64,000 nucleotides of DNA, from the NCBI GenBank assembly GCA_043392685.1, contig JBHZGM010000003.1; one strand, given 5' to 3'. A program made the position numbers and the translations under genes. Below the pieces are notes generated by a model. The model was given only the letters and a program-made list of their open reading frames with translations, ran no database searches and was not told the origin of the DNA. How positions within the stretch are numbered: position 1 is the first letter of the stretch; every line of letters starts with the position of its first letter. Origin of the DNA: Metapseudomonas sp043392685. Its GTDB lineage: Bacteria > Pseudomonadota > Gammaproteobacteria > Pseudomonadales > Pseudomonadaceae. This document shows positions 54,248 to 63,439 of this stretch, piece after piece.

Positions 54248-54816
54248 CAGGAATCAGTGGTCCGGTTGGTCAAGTGGCGCAGCAACGCCAATAGCGTACC
54301 CAGCAGGATAAAGGCTCCGGGCGCGACGGCGAACAGGGGAATGCCGTCGGCACCGAATTGCAGGCGCCAGCCCTGGGCGACGGGACCCAGCAGCCAGTCG
54401 AAGTGGGCGAACAGGCTGGCGTGGCCGAGCACTTCCCGCAGCGCGCCCAGCAGAACGGCGAGCAACGCGAACGCCAGCCCGGCGCCGAAACCGTCGAGCC
54501 TACCCGTGGACTCGCTTGCGGCCAGTTGCAGGCAGGGCAATACCAGCAGGTAGAGGTAAGGGCCCAGGGCGCGGTGCAGTTCGAAGGCACCGGCTTGCAG
54601 CAGCAGGCTCGCGAAGCTCGCTAGCAGCGCAGAGAGCAGCAGGGCGCCAAGCCAATAGCCTGCGCCTTCCAGGTGACGGCGCAGGGCTGGCAGGGCAACG
54701 CCGAACAGCAGCAGCACGGGCAACGCAGTGATGGCCAGGCCAAGCCCCTTCACCAGCAGGTCGGTGGCTCCCAGCAGCAGGGCCAGGCCCATCAAGTCGA
54801 AGTGACAGGGTCTCAT
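54247..54816 (-). CDS. rnfE: Rnf/Rsx complex membrane subunit E
   Basis: 189 residues, somewhat short for RnfE (usually over 200). Six hydrophobic segments of the NqrD/RnfE family (LALLLGATDLLVKGLGLAI, LGALREVLGHASLF, FAVAPGAFILLGTLLALL). It overlaps rnfG (ATGA) and nth. Part of the inner-membrane ion-pumping core. Confidence 0.88.
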   Translation of the reverse strand: MRPCHFDLMGLALLLGATDLLVKGLGLAITALPVLLLFGVALPALRRHLEGAGYWLGALLLSALLASFASLLLQAGAFELHRALGPYLYLLVLPCLQLAASESTGRLDGFGAGLAFALLAVLLGALREVLGHASLFAHFDWLLGPVAQGWRLQFGADGIPLFAVAPGAFILLGTLLALLRHLTNRTTDS

Positions 54817-55421
54817 GGCACTTTCTCCCCGAGCAGCAACAGACGGTGGCTGTCGAAGAACTGCAGCGCGTGCTGGGTGGTGCTGACCACGGCGCGGGAG
54901 GTGATGGTGGCACCGGCTATTTCATCGAACTCGCCCTTGTCGGCTTTCACCCGCCACTCTGCCTCGGGGTGGCTGGCCAGGGAGGCGCCGGTGAATATCC
55001 GCAGCCAGGCGCTGCGGTCTGGCTCGATGCGGTCGCCGATGCCAGGCGTTTCGCGATGGCCCAGTACCTTGGTGGCCAGCAGCCGTCCGTCCGGGCGAAT
55101 GGCCAGCAACAGGCGGATCGGGCCTTCGTAGCCCTTGGCGGTGGCCGGCAGCAGCACGGCCACTGGCGTCCCTTCGCGGGTGGCCAGCCAGGCTTGCGTC
55201 GGGGCGGGGCTGCCCAGCAATTCGCTATCCGGCAGGGCGATGGGCTGGGCGAGGGGATGGTTGTCGTAGCTGCCTGGGGGAAGCAGGTCGAGCAGCGCGC
55301 GCTCATCGGCGGCCTGGCGTTCGGCATCGATGCGTCCGGCGAGGAGCTGGTCGGCGGCGATCAGCACCGTGAGGCTAAAGGCCGCCAGCGCGACCAGGAT
55401 GGCCAGGCCGCGGCCTTTCAT
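54813..55421 (-). CDS. rnfG: Rnf/Rsx complex flavoprotein subunit G
   Basis: 202 residues. One N-terminal membrane segment (AILVALAAFSLTVLIAA) and a periplasmic FMN-binding domain (LLATKVLGHRETPGIGDRIE). The covalent FMN site reads EIAGATITSRAVV, with Ala in place of the common Ser before GAT but the acceptor Thr kept. GGAGG lies before the ATG, and it overlaps rnfD and rnfE. Confidence 0.9.
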   Translation of the reverse strand: MKGRGLAILVALAAFSLTVLIAADQLLAGRIDAERQAADERALLDLLPPGSYDNHPLAQPIALPDSELLGSPAPTQAWLATREGTPVAVLLPATAKGYEGPIRLLLAIRPDGRLLATKVLGHRETPGIGDRIEPDRSAWLRIFTGASLASHPEAEWRVKADKGEFDEIAGATITSRAVVSTTQHALQFFDSHRLLLLGEKVP

Positions 55422-56425
55422 GGCTGTGCCTCCGCATTGCGTGGGGCGTAGCGGTCAATGGTGGGCACCAGCAGGTTCATCAGCAGGATGGCGAAGGCCA
55501 TGCCATCGGCGTAGCCGCCCCAGGTGCGGATCATGTAGACCAGCAGTCCGGCGCCGACGCCGAAGATCAGGCGGCCACGGTCGCTGCCAGCGCCGGACAC
55601 GGGCTCGGTGGCGATGAAGAAGGCGCCGAGCATGGTGGCGCCGCTGAACAGGTGGAACAGCGGCGAGCCGTTGGAGTCCGAACCGCTGCCGTTCCAGCAC
55701 AACAGGCTGATGACGAAGAGGCCGGCGAGCAGGCCGACCGGCGCGTGCCAGCGGATCACCTTGCGCTGCAGCAGCAACAGGCCGCCTAGCAGGAACGCCA
55801 GGTTGACCCATTCCGCACCGCGCCCGCCGACGCTGCCGAAGGCGGCGTGGCCGGCGAAAAGTTCGTCGATGGTCAGGCGGTCGTTGTGCTTGAGGCTGTC
55901 CAGCGCTGTGGCCTGGCTCCAGCCGTCCAGCAGCCCGCCACCGACGCCCAGCACCTGTTGCAGGGATTCGCCGAGGCCGGGGTGCTGGCCCGGTGTGGGC
56001 CACTGGTTGAAGTGGGCGGGGAAGGCCACCAGTACCAGGGCGTAGCCCAGCATGGCCGGATTGAACGGGTTCTGCCCGAAGCCACCGAACACTGCCTTGC
56101 CGAACAGCAGGGCGAAGGCGCAGGCGCTGGCGGTCAGCCACCAGGGCGAGTAGGGCGGCAGGGCCAGCGCGAGCAGCACGGCACTGACCAGGGCGCTGCC
56201 TTCACCCAGCAAAGGCTGGTTGAGGAGCGACGACGCAGGCAGGGCGGGCTGCTGGCGCAGGCGGCGCACCAGGGCTTCGCAGGCGAGGGCGACCGGCAGG
56301 GCCACCAGCAATTGCAGCAGGCTGCCCCAGCCGTATTGCCAGAACAGTGCGAGCAGGCCCGGCAGGCAGGCGACCAGCACCAGTTGCATGCTGGGGCGCG
56401 GGTCGAAGGCCGGGCGCGTGGTCAT
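55418..56425 (-). CDS. rnfD: Rnf/Rsx complex membrane subunit D
   Basis: 335 residues from the ATG at 56425 (a TTG at 56443 is in frame). About 9-10 membrane segments. The covalent FMN motif is SGATMLGAFF in HLFSGATM, and FGGFGQNPFNPAMLGYALVLV is conserved. It lies directly after rnfB: the usual rnfC gene between them is absent. Confidence 0.93.
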   Translation of the reverse strand: MTTRPAFDPRPSMQLVLVACLPGLLALFWQYGWGSLLQLLVALPVALACEALVRRLRQQPALPASSLLNQPLLGEGSALVSAVLLALALPPYSPWWLTASACAFALLFGKAVFGGFGQNPFNPAMLGYALVLVAFPAHFNQWPTPGQHPGLGESLQQVLGVGGGLLDGWSQATALDSLKHNDRLTIDELFAGHAAFGSVGGRGAEWVNLAFLLGGLLLLQRKVIRWHAPVGLLAGLFVISLLCWNGSGSDSNGSPLFHLFSGATMLGAFFIATEPVSGAGSDRGRLIFGVGAGLLVYMIRTWGGYADGMAFAILLMNLLVPTIDRYAPRNAEAQP

Positions 56426-56458
56426 GGCCGGACCCGCAGGCAAACGCAGGGGCGCTGT

Positions 56459-57829
56459 TCAGGGCTGCTCATTGAGGTTTCGCTCAGCCCGGGCCAGCCG
56501 TTCGCGGGCTCGGGCCAGGAGTGCCGGGTCGGCGTTGGCCTGGCGTTCCAGCTTGCTGACCTCGGCTCGGGCGTAGGCCAGTTCGGTTTTCAGCGCACGC
56601 ACGGCCGGGTCCACGGGGCGCTTGTCGATGCGCTGCAGGTTCGGCGGCTGCTTGCCGGAGGCGTCCTCGGCGGCGTGCAGCGCGGCCTCGGCGTCGCTCA
56701 GCGCCTGGCGCAACGGCGCCAGTTCCGCTTCACTGGCGCCGCGCTGTTCGGCGCCCCTGAGCTCCGCACGGCGGTTGACGAGGGCGACTTTGGCCTGCTT
56801 GAGGCGCGCTTCACCTTCAGTGACCACGGGCGCGGCCGGGGTGCCTTGAGCGGCGTCCAGACGTTGCTGTGCCTGCTCCACGGCGGCGCGCAGTTCAGCC
56901 AACTGCGCCTGCTGCTCGGCAGTGGGGGATTCGCCGAAGGCCTTCTCGGCCTTGCTCAGCTGGGCGCGGCTCATGGCGGCGGCGATCTTCGCCTGCTTGA
57001 GGGCCGCTTCGTCCACCTGCGCGGGCGGGGCTGCCATGGCGGCCTGGAGCGCTGCCTGGGCCTTGTCGTTGGCCGCGCGCAGTTCGGCAACCAGGGCCTG
57101 GAGATCGGAGGTTCCATATACCTCCAGCTGCGCCTCGGCCTTCTTCAATGCCACCTGGGCCATGGCGGCTTCGATCTTCAGGCGCTTCTGCTGGTCGCTC
57201 AGGCTCGGGGTGGCGGCCTTCTGCGCCTTCACCCGTTCGATGGCTGCCTGCACGGCGTCCTGCGGCGCAGCGGCGGTGTTCTGCTGGGCCTGGGCCGCGC
57301 GGGCAGCACGGGCTTCACGTTCGGCCTGGCGGCGGGCTTCCTCGCGCGCGAGCCGCGCATTGCGGAATTCGAAACGCTCGCGGAACTGGTCGGCGCGCTG
57401 GCGCTGGGCGCTGGCGGCCGGTTCGGCAAGGGGCAGGATGTCGATGCAATCCACCGGACAGGGCGCCACGCAGAGTTCGCAGCCGGTGCATTCGGCGGTG
57501 ATCACGGTGTGCATCTGCTTGGCCGCGCCGACGATGGCATCCACCGGGCAGGCCTGGATGCATTTGGTGCAGCCGATGCATTCGGCTTCGCGGATGAAGG
57601 CGATCTGCGGCGGCACCGGGCCGTTGGGCGCATCCAGGGGCAGCGGCTGGACCTTCAGCAGGTCGGCCAGGGCGATGATGGTGGAGGTGCCGCCGGGCGG
57701 GCACTTGTTGATCGCCTCGCCCTGGGCGATGCCTTCGGCGTAGGGCCTGCAGCCAGGGTGGCCGCACTTGCCGCACTGGGTCTGGGGCAACAGCGCGTCG
57801 ATGCGCTGGATCAGACTGGCCTGGTTCAT
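56459..57829 (-). CDS. rnfB: RnfB with a long repetitive C-terminal extension
   Basis: 456 residues; RnfB is usually near 180-280. A 4Fe-4S domain with Cys19, Cys22, Cys27 and Cys43 (QCGKCGHPGC) is followed by two ferredoxin clusters (CIGCTKCIQACP from 84, CTGCELCVAPCP from 114). The N-terminal membrane anchor of typical RnfB is missing. Residues about 140-456 are a charged, Ala-rich coiled coil with four degenerate units of roughly 45-50 residues (KIEAAMAQVALKKAEAQ, KQAKIAAAMSRAQLSKAEKA, KQAKVALVNRRAELRGAEQ, ALKTELAYARAEVSKLER). This resembles the C-terminal repeat tail of RnfC proteins. The ATG overlaps the rnfA stop. Confidence 0.88.
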   Translation of the reverse strand: MNQASLIQRIDALLPQTQCGKCGHPGCRPYAEGIAQGEAINKCPPGGTSTIIALADLLKVQPLPLDAPNGPVPPQIAFIREAECIGCTKCIQACPVDAIVGAAKQMHTVITAECTGCELCVAPCPVDCIDILPLAEPAASAQRQRADQFRERFEFRNARLAREEARRQAEREARAARAAQAQQNTAAAPQDAVQAAIERVKAQKAATPSLSDQQKRLKIEAAMAQVALKKAEAQLEVYGTSDLQALVAELRAANDKAQAALQAAMAAPPAQVDEAALKQAKIAAAMSRAQLSKAEKAFGESPTAEQQAQLAELRAAVEQAQQRLDAAQGTPAAPVVTEGEARLKQAKVALVNRRAELRGAEQRGASEAELAPLRQALSDAEAALHAAEDASGKQPPNLQRIDKRPVDPAVRALKTELAYARAEVSKLERQANADPALLARARERLARAERNLNEQP

Positions 57830-58380
57830 TGCGCCCCCATGCCATTGAAACCGAGGAAGGCCAGGCCCATCAGGCCGGCGCAGATCAGCAGCATCGGGGC
57901 GCCACGGAAGACGGCGGGCACTTTGGCTTCATCCACTTGTTGCAAGAGGTCGTCGAACAGGGTCAGCACCAGCCAGAAACCGACGCCACCGCCAAGGCCC
58001 AGGCCGAGGGCCGAACCGAAGCCTCCGGCAGTGCCGATCAGCATGGCGCCCAGGGCCGCACCGTTGGCCAGCAGCAGGGGCCAGAGGCCATCCCGCGACA
58101 GGTTCGGGCGCACGCGGGCCAGCCCTTCCAGGCATAGCCAGGCAAGGGGCGCCAGCAACGGCAGGAAGAGGAACAGGCGCAGCGATTCGAGCCCCAGCGG
58201 GGCCAGCACCAGCTGTTCGAGCAGCCAGGCGATGGGCGTGGCCAGCGCGATCAGCGCACCGCCGGTCAGGGCCAGGGCACGGCTGTGCGGCTGACGCAGG
58301 CTGTCGGCGCCCAGGGGCAGGCCGAGAAGGAGGTTGTTGACCAGAGCCGCGCCGAGCAGGGCGAAGATGAAGTCGGTCAT
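57826..58380 (-). CDS. rnfA: Rnf/Rsx complex membrane subunit A
   Basis: 184 residues with six hydrophobic segments of the NqrE/RnfA family (TDFIFALLGAALVNNLLLG at the start). It is the first gene of the operon rnfA-B-D-G-E-nth on the minus strand. The complex couples ferredoxin/NADH redox chemistry to ion transport, or reduces SoxR in Rsx systems. Sequence is more divergent than E. coli RsxA, as in other pseudomonads. Confidence 0.88.
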   Translation of the reverse strand: MTDFIFALLGAALVNNLLLGLPLGADSLRQPHSRALALTGGALIALATPIAWLLEQLVLAPLGLESLRLFLFLPLLAPLAWLCLEGLARVRPNLSRDGLWPLLLANGAALGAMLIGTAGGFGSALGLGLGGGVGFWLVLTLFDDLLQQVDEAKVPAVFRGAPMLLICAGLMGLAFLGFNGMGAQ

Positions 58381-58515
58381 AGGGCGTGGCGTCGCCAGGC
58401 TGAAAAATGGGCCGCGTATTATCCGGGATGCAGCCGGAGCGGTACAGGGGCGCGGCCGCGATGGCCAGCGCCCTGCTACAAGGCTAGCTCAGGTCCATGC
58501 GGATTCGGCAGAAGC

Positions 58516-58542
58516 AAAAACGCCCGCAGATGCGGGCGTTTT
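58516..58542 (-). terminator. Intrinsic terminator of metG
   Basis: AAAACGCCCGCATCTGCGGG-type hairpin on the minus strand followed by CGTTTTT. It is nearly symmetric, so it may work both ways. Confidence 0.9.
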
Positions 58543-58554
58543 CGAGGCGGTGCG

Positions 58555-60588
58555 TTACCTGACGCGCTGGCCGGGCTTGGCGCCGCTGTCGGGGCTGAGC
58601 AGGTAGATTTCCTCACCGCCGGGGCCGGCGGCCAGGACCATGCCTTCGGAAACGCCGAACTTCATCTTGCGCGCCGCCAGGTTGGCGACGTACAGGGTCA
58701 GGCGGCCTTCCAGCTTGCTCGGGTCCGGGTAGGCGCTCTTGATGCCGGAGAAGACGTTGCGCTTGGCATCGCCGATGTCCAGGGTAAGGCGCAGCAGCTT
58801 GTCGGCGCCTTCAACGAACTCGGCCTTCTCGATCAGCGCGATGCGCAGGTCGACGGCGGCGAAGGTATCGAAGGCGATTTCCGCTGCCAGCGGGTCCTTC
58901 TCCAGCTCGCCGTTGCCCTTGGGCGAGGAGGCGGCGGCCAGATCTTCCTTGGAAGCGGCGATCATGGCTTCGATTTTTGCAGGCTCGATGCGGGTCATCA
59001 GCGGGCTGAAGGTGTTCAGTTGGTGGTCGGCCAGCAGCACCTTGTGGTCGTCCCAGCTCAGCGGGCCGACATTGAGGAACTGCTCGGCGGCGGCAGCCAG
59101 TTGTGGCAGCACGGGCTTGAGGAAGATCACCAACTGGCGGAACAGGTTCACGCCGGCGGCGCAGACGGCCTGTACCTCAGCCTGCTTGCCTTCCTGCTTG
59201 GCCAGGGCCCAGGGCGCCTTGTCAGCGATCCAGGCGTTGGCGCGGTCGGCGAGCGCCATGATTTCGCGCATGGCGCGGGCGAAGTCACGGTTCTCATAGG
59301 CTTCGGTGATGCTCGGGACGGCCGCGGCGAAGTCGGCGAACAGTTCCGGCGCGGCATTCTCGGCCACCAGCTTGCCGGCGTTGCCCTTGTGGATGAAACC
59401 GGCGCAGCGGCTGGCGATGTTGACCACCTTGCCCACCAGGTCGGAGTTCACCTTCTGCACGAAGTCCTCGAGGTTCAGGTCGAGGTCGTCGACGCTGCGG
59501 CTCAGCTTGGACGCGTAGTAGTAGCGCAGGTATTCCGGCTGCAGGTGCTCCAGGTAGGTGCGTGCCTTGATGAAGGTACCGCGGGACTTGGACATCTTCT
59601 GGCCGTTCACGGTCAGGTAGCCGTGCACGTTCAGTGCGGTGGGCTTGCGGTAGCCGGCGCCTTCGAGCATGGCGGGCCAGAACAGGGCGTGGAAGTTGAC
59701 GATGTCCTTGCCGATGAAGTGATACAGCTCGGCCTTGGAGTCCTTGTTCCAGAAGGCGTCGAAGTCCAGTTCCGGACGACGTGCGCAGAGGTTCTGGAAG
59801 CTGGCCATGTAGCCGATGGGCGCGTCCAGCCAGACGTAGAAGTACTTGCCGGGCGCGTCCGGGATCTCGAAGCCGAAGTAGGGGGCATCACGGCTGATAT
59901 CCCATTCCTGCAGGCCGGCATCCAGCCATTCGGCGATCTTGTTGGCCACCGACTCCTGCAGGGCGCCGCTGCGGGTCCACTCTTTCAGCATGGCGTCGAA
60001 GTTCGGCAGCTTGAAGAAGTAGTGCAGGGATTCCTTGAGCACCGGCGTAGCGCCGGAGATGGCGGACTTCGGGTTCTTCAGTTCGGTGGGTGAATAGGTC
60101 GCGCCGCAGGATTCGCAGTTGTCGCCGTACTGGTCTTCGGTGCCGCACTTCGGGCAGGTGCCCTTGATGAAGCGGTCGGCCAGGAACATTTCCTTTTCCG
60201 GGTCGTAGTACTGGGTCACCGGACGGGTGCCGATGTGGCCGGCGTCGCGCAGCCTGGTGTAGATGCTGCTGGACAGGACGCGGTTCTCTTCCGAATGGGT
60301 GGAGTGGTAGTTGTCGAAGTCCACCAGGAAGTCGGCGAAGTCGGCGGTGTGCTCGGCGCGGACGTTGTCGATCAGTTGCTCGGAGGTGATGCCCTCCTTC
60401 TCGGCGCGCAGCATGATCGCCGAACCGTGGGCGTCGTCGGCGCAGACGTAGACAGCCTGGTTGCCTCGCATCTTCTGGAAGCGCACCCAGATATCGGTCT
60501 GGATGTATTCGACCATATGCCCGAGGTGGATGGACCCGTTGGCATAGGGAAGGGCGCTTGTCACAAGGATTTTGCGGGGCTCGGTCAT
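58555..60588 (-). CDS. metG: Methionyl-tRNA synthetase
   Basis: 677 residues, class-I synthetase. HIGH-type motif in NGSIHLGHMVEY, KMSKS in NGQKMSKSRGTF, and the zinc knuckle CPKCGTEDQYGDNCESC. The C-terminal EMAP/tRNA-binding domain (about 575-677, with VDLRIALIEKAEFVEGADKL) mediates dimerisation. It charges tRNA-Met. It is divergent from apbC, the usual Pseudomonas arrangement. Confidence 0.97.
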   Translation of the reverse strand: MTEPRKILVTSALPYANGSIHLGHMVEYIQTDIWVRFQKMRGNQAVYVCADDAHGSAIMLRAEKEGITSEQLIDNVRAEHTADFADFLVDFDNYHSTHSEENRVLSSSIYTRLRDAGHIGTRPVTQYYDPEKEMFLADRFIKGTCPKCGTEDQYGDNCESCGATYSPTELKNPKSAISGATPVLKESLHYFFKLPNFDAMLKEWTRSGALQESVANKIAEWLDAGLQEWDISRDAPYFGFEIPDAPGKYFYVWLDAPIGYMASFQNLCARRPELDFDAFWNKDSKAELYHFIGKDIVNFHALFWPAMLEGAGYRKPTALNVHGYLTVNGQKMSKSRGTFIKARTYLEHLQPEYLRYYYASKLSRSVDDLDLNLEDFVQKVNSDLVGKVVNIASRCAGFIHKGNAGKLVAENAAPELFADFAAAVPSITEAYENRDFARAMREIMALADRANAWIADKAPWALAKQEGKQAEVQAVCAAGVNLFRQLVIFLKPVLPQLAAAAEQFLNVGPLSWDDHKVLLADHQLNTFSPLMTRIEPAKIEAMIAASKEDLAAASSPKGNGELEKDPLAAEIAFDTFAAVDLRIALIEKAEFVEGADKLLRLTLDIGDAKRNVFSGIKSAYPDPSKLEGRLTLYVANLAARKMKFGVSEGMVLAAGPGGEEIYLLSPDSGAKPGQRVR

Positions 60589-60734
60589 GGTGCTCGGTTA
60601 CCGGATATGGAACAGAAGGGAAGTCGGCAACTATATAGGTCCGCCGCGATTTTTTCACGCGTACAGGACCAAGCGGCCGGGCGGTCGGGTAGGATAGCCG
60701 CCTGATTTGCTCGGATATTTCCCGGAGTCTTGCC

Positions 60735-61829
60735 ATGAGCACCGTTTCCCGCGCCCAGGTTGAAGCGACCCTGCGCCAGTTCACCGATCCCCACCTCGAT
60801 CATGACCCGGTCAGCGCCGGTTGCCTGCGCGAAGTCGACATCCAGGGCGGCAAGGTCCGCGTGCGCCTGGAATTGGGCTATGCCGCGGACCTGTTCAAGG
60901 CCGGCTGGGCCCAGATGCTGAAGATGGCGCTGGAGAACCTGGACGGCGTGGACAGTGCCGATGTGCAGGTGGATTGCGTAATCGAGGCGCACAAGGCCCA
61001 GGAGCAGGTGCCGGCGCTGGCCAACGTGAAGAACATCATCGCCGTGGCCTCCGGCAAGGGCGGCGTGGGCAAGTCCACCACCGCTGCCAACCTGGCCCTG
61101 GCGCTGGCTCGTGAAGGCGCGCGGGTGGGCATCCTCGACGCCGATATCTACGGCCCCAGCCAGGGCATCATGTTCGGTATTCCCGAGGGCACGCGGCCCA
61201 AGGTGCGCGACCAGAAGTTCTTCATTCCACTTCAAGCGCATGGCGTCCAGGTGATGTCCATGGCCTTCCTCACCGACGACAACACGCCGGTGGTGTGGCG
61301 CGGCCCGATGGTCTCCGGTGCGCTGATCCAGCTGATCACCCAGACCGCGTGGGACGACCTGGACTACCTGGTGGTGGACATGCCGCCGGGCACCGGCGAC
61401 ATCCAGCTGACCCTGGCGCAGAAGGTGCCGGTGGCCGGTGCGGTGATCGTCACCACCCCGCAGGACCTGGCCTTGCTGGACGCCAAGAAGGGCGTGGAGA
61501 TGTTCCGCAAGGTGAACATCCCGGTGCTGGGCGTGGTGGAGAACATGGCCGTGCACATCTGCTCCAACTGCGGCCACGCCGAGCATCTGTTCGGCGAGGG
61601 CGGTGGCGAGAAGCTGGCCGCGCAGTACGGCGTCGAACTGCTGGCGTCGCTGCCGCTGTCCATGGCCATCCGCATGCAGTCCGATGGCGGCAAGCCGACC
61701 ACCATCGCCGACCCGGAAAGCCAGATCGCCATGATCTACCAGCAGGCGGCCCGCTGCGTCGGGGCGCGTATCGCGCTGTCCGGCCAGGCGGCCAGCGCCA
61801 TGCCGAACATCACTGTCAGCGACGACTGA
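60735..61829 (+). CDS. apbC: Iron-sulfur cluster carrier ApbC/Mrp
   Basis: 364 residues. N-terminal DUF59/MIP18-like domain (VEATLRQFTDPHLDHD) then a ParA-like NTPase with the deviant Walker A GKGGVGKSTTAANLAL and the cluster-binding CSNCGH near residue 275. It transfers Fe-S clusters to apoproteins. Divergent from metG and followed by dcd. Confidence 0.95.
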   Translation: MSTVSRAQVEATLRQFTDPHLDHDPVSAGCLREVDIQGGKVRVRLELGYAADLFKAGWAQMLKMALENLDGVDSADVQVDCVIEAHKAQEQVPALANVKNIIAVASGKGGVGKSTTAANLALALAREGARVGILDADIYGPSQGIMFGIPEGTRPKVRDQKFFIPLQAHGVQVMSMAFLTDDNTPVVWRGPMVSGALIQLITQTAWDDLDYLVVDMPPGTGDIQLTLAQKVPVAGAVIVTTPQDLALLDAKKGVEMFRKVNIPVLGVVENMAVHICSNCGHAEHLFGEGGGEKLAAQYGVELLASLPLSMAIRMQSDGGKPTTIADPESQIAMIYQQAARCVGARIALSGQAASAMPNITVSDD

Positions 61830-61922
61830 CAGTCCGGCCATCCGGCGAGGCCTTTGCCCGGGCCTTCGCCGGACTGTAAGATTCGCGGTCAATTTTTCAC
61901 GCCCCCTGACAGGACGCCCGCC

Positions 61923-62489
61923 ATGACTATCAAATCGGACAAGTGGATTCGCCGCATGGCGCTGGAGCACGGCATGATCGAGCCGTTCGTCGAGCGTCAG
62001 GTGCGCGGTGCGGACGATAGCCGGGTGATTTCCTACGGTGTTTCCAGCTACGGCTACGACGTGCGCTGCGCTGCCGAGTTCAAGGTGTTCACCAATATCC
62101 ACTCGGCCGTCGTCGACCCGAAGAACTTCGATGAGAAGAGCTTCGTCGACATCAACAGCGACGTCTGCATCATCCCGCCGAACTCCTTCGCCCTGGCCCG
62201 CACCGTGGAATACTTCCGCATCCCCCGCGATGTGCTGACCATCTGCCTGGGCAAGAGCACCTATGCCCGCTGCGGCATCATCGTCAACGTGACCCCGCTG
62301 GAACCCGAGTGGGAAGGCCACGTGACCCTGGAGTTCTCCAACACCACCAACCTGCCGGCGAAGATCTACGCCAACGAAGGCGTGGCGCAGATGCTCTTCC
62401 TGCAGTCGGACGAAGCCTGCGAAGTGTCCTATAAGGACCGCGGCGGCAAGTACCAGGGCCAGACCGGGGTGACCCTGCCCAAGGCCTGA
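61923..62489 (+). CDS. dcd: dCTP deaminase
   Basis: 188 residues, the standard length. It converts dCTP to dUTP. Conserved SSYGYDVRCAAEFKVF, GKSTYARCGIIVNVTPLEPEWEGHVTLEFSN (catalytic Glu) and YKDRGGKYQGQTGVTLPKA. ATG at 61923 follows AGGACGCCCGCC. Follows apbC by 93 bp and ends at a strong terminator. Confidence 0.97.
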   Translation: MTIKSDKWIRRMALEHGMIEPFVERQVRGADDSRVISYGVSSYGYDVRCAAEFKVFTNIHSAVVDPKNFDEKSFVDINSDVCIIPPNSFALARTVEYFRIPRDVLTICLGKSTYARCGIIVNVTPLEPEWEGHVTLEFSNTTNLPAKIYANEGVAQMLFLQSDEACEVSYKDRGGKYQGQTGVTLPKA

Positions 62490-62508
62490 GGCCTTTCTCG
62501 CACCCAAG

Positions 62509-62535
62509 AAAAAGCCGGGATCGCCCGGCTTTTTT
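62509..62535 (+). terminator. Intrinsic terminator after dcd
   Basis: AAAAAGCCGGG-ATC-GCCCGGCTTTTTT: long symmetric stem with a T tract. Confidence 0.93.
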
Positions 62536-62673
62536 GTGCCTGCGGGAAGGGCCAGCGATGGGCTGAAGCGGAACGCCGCCCGGCCCACCCTTGGAGCCTT
62601 TCGGATGGGTTGAACTACGGATACCTACCAATGTCTTGCGGGAGCTCATCCATTCGCCATTGAAATTGCCCCC

Positions 62674-63390
62674 TCAGGCGGCGACTGCCACCAGGCTCAG
62701 CACCTTGCCCTGGAACAGGCAGTGCCACCCCTCCAGTTCAGTCCCCGCCTTCCATTTTGCCGACAAGTCGATCAGCAGCCGCAGGTGTGCTCGTGTGCCG
62801 TCGCAGTCCAGCATTTCTGCGTCATGGAAGTAGAAGCGCTTGTGCACCAGGGGATAGAGCGCCTTGAACAGGCTCTCCTTGATGGAGAAGGTGAGGGTGA
62901 TGCGCTCGGCCTTCTGCTCGGGCGTGAGGCCATCCAGCCGTTGCAGTTCGGCCGGTGTGAGGATTTCTTCCGCCAGGCTCAGGGCACGAGTGCTGGCCAG
63001 GGGCTCTTCCAGGTCCAGTCCGAGGCCACGCCATTGTGTGTTGCGGGCGACCAGGGCGGTGGCCAGGCCGTGGCTGTGGCTGATGGAACCGGTGATGCCG
63101 GCGGGCCAGACCGGTGCGCGGCCTTCGCCGAGGGCGGGCACGTCGGCGCGGCCGGTCAGGGCGAGGAGGGCGCAGCGGGCGCAGAGACGGCCGGCGAGGA
63201 ATTCCGCCTGCCGCTTGGCCACCGAGCGCTGGATGTTGGCCGGTGCGGCGATGGCGCTGCGGGAAAAGTCGTCGGCGGCGAGCCGGGCCGGGTCGAAGCG
63301 GCAGGAGCGCATGACCACTCCCGGCAAGGCTTCAGGGAAGGGCCAGGTGGCGTCGAAGGGGCTGCAGCAGGCGGGGTGGTTCGAAGTCAT
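62674..63390 (-). CDS. pcpS: 4'-Phosphopantetheinyl transferase, PcpS-like
   Basis: 238 residues, near P. aeruginosa PcpS in length and sequence. It activates acyl and peptidyl carrier proteins with phosphopantetheine from CoA. Motifs RQAEFLAGRLCARCALLAL (CoA binding), GSISHSHGLA, the Mg site GLGLDLEEPL and FSIKESLFKALYP. The ATG at 63390 is the chosen start. Monocistronic. Confidence 0.93.
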   Translation of the reverse strand: MTSNHPACCSPFDATWPFPEALPGVVMRSCRFDPARLAADDFSRSAIAAPANIQRSVAKRQAEFLAGRLCARCALLALTGRADVPALGEGRAPVWPAGITGSISHSHGLATALVARNTQWRGLGLDLEEPLASTRALSLAEEILTPAELQRLDGLTPEQKAERITLTFSIKESLFKALYPLVHKRFYFHDAEMLDCDGTRAHLRLLIDLSAKWKAGTELEGWHCLFQGKVLSLVAVAA

Positions 63391-63439
63391 GGCGGCATTC
63401 TGCCCGGGGGCGGCGGAATCGGCCAGCAGAGTGGCCGTT

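Noticed and set aside
55847..58294. Plus-strand open frame of about 815 codons opposite rnfD, rnfB and rnfA
   Set aside because: Low-complexity Gly/Leu/Gln-rich peptide, antisense to the rnf operon. It does not encode the missing RnfC.
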